A DNA stretch of 5,959 nt from an uncultured Clostridia bacterium (GTDB taxonomy: Bacteria > Bacillota > Clostridia > Oscillospirales > Acutalibacteraceae): the NCBI GenBank assembly GCA_937912175.1, contig CALDOU010000090.1:1-5959 (forward strand), in the 5' to 3' direction. Position numbers and translations under genes: made by a program. The notes below the pieces were generated by a model. It was given only the letters and a program-made list of their open reading frames with translations, had not been told where the DNA came from and searched no databases. Shown piece by piece: positions 5,883 through 5,959 of this stretch (within the stretch, counting starts at the first letter, position 1; each line of letters opens with the position of its first letter).

Positions 5883-5959
5883 GGGCCATTAGCTCAGTTG
5901 GTTAGAGCAACCGGCTCATAACCGGTCGGTCCTAGGTTCGAGTCCTAGATGGCCCACCA
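5883..5959 (+). tRNA. tRNA with CAU anticodon, probably tRNA-Ile2
   Basis: This complete 77-base tRNA has acceptor stem GGGCCAT/ATGGCCC, D stem GCTC/GAGC, anticodon stem ACCGG/CCGGT around CTCATAA, T stem CTAGG/CCTAG around TTCGAGT, and encoded ACCA. The anticodon CAT (5917-5919) is shared by elongator tRNA-Met and by tRNA-Ile2, whose C34 is converted to lysidine by TilS to read AUA. The acceptor pairs C4-G69 and C5-G68 match the TilS determinants described for the E. coli tRNA, and the body resembles the Bacillus tRNA-Ile2 type. It is unlikely to be initiator tRNA, since that has a GGG/CCC anticodon-stem base. The gene ends on the last base of the window. Confidence 0.9.

Overview
The window looks like core chromosome of a low-GC, Gram-positive-type bacterium, most likely a member of the class Clostridia. 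The evidence is the strongly AT-rich spacers, GGAGG-type ribosome binding sites, near-consensus sigma-A promoters, a DnaD/DnaI primosome pair and an HU protein of Clostridia type. A finer placement such as Oscillospirales is only a guess from HU and DnaD sequence style. No mobile element, CRISPR array, phage gene or defence cassette is visible. All five protein genes lie on the minus strand, and tRNA genes sit at both window edges.

Layout from left to right: a minus-strand tRNA-Val(UAC) then tRNA-Asp(GUC) unit (cut by the left edge), with a near-consensus promoter about 120 bases upstream of tRNA-Val. Next is a two-gene replication operon transcribed right to left, a DnaD/DnaB-type primosomal protein (GTG start at 2415) followed by a DnaI/DnaC-type helicase loader, with its own TTGATA-17-TATAAT promoter. 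Then comes the nucleoid protein gene hup with its own rho-independent terminator, a MazG-family gene, and a large MOP-superfamily lipid flippase gene (SpoVB/YabM/MurJ-like). After a 230-base divergent spacer, a plus-strand tRNA with a CAU anticodon, probably tRNA-Ile2, ends exactly at the right edge.

The flippase-mazG-hup order resembles the yabM-yabN neighbourhood of Bacillus and the matching cluster in Clostridia (spoVB-like, mazG/yabN, hup, yabO, yabP, yabQ, divIC). Here the cluster stops at hup: a terminator follows, then the primosome operon. The DnaD and DnaI proteins would act together to load the replicative helicase; HU packs DNA; the flippase moves an undecaprenyl-linked cell-envelope precursor across the membrane.

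The strongest unusual point is the MazG protein. Both MazG repeats have lost part of the acidic ExxE...ExxD metal site (H46 and S65 in the first, K186 and Y189 in the second), and there is no tetrapyrrole-methylase domain of the kind fused in YabN. It may be a pseudoenzyme or a scaffold. Smaller points are a cluster of TGTAAAA/TTTTACA heptamers between the flippase and mazG, a perfect 10-base direct repeat 52 bases apart flanking the hup promoter region, and a possible 12-codon leader ORF upstream of dnaD. I did not find a clearly new multi-gene system.
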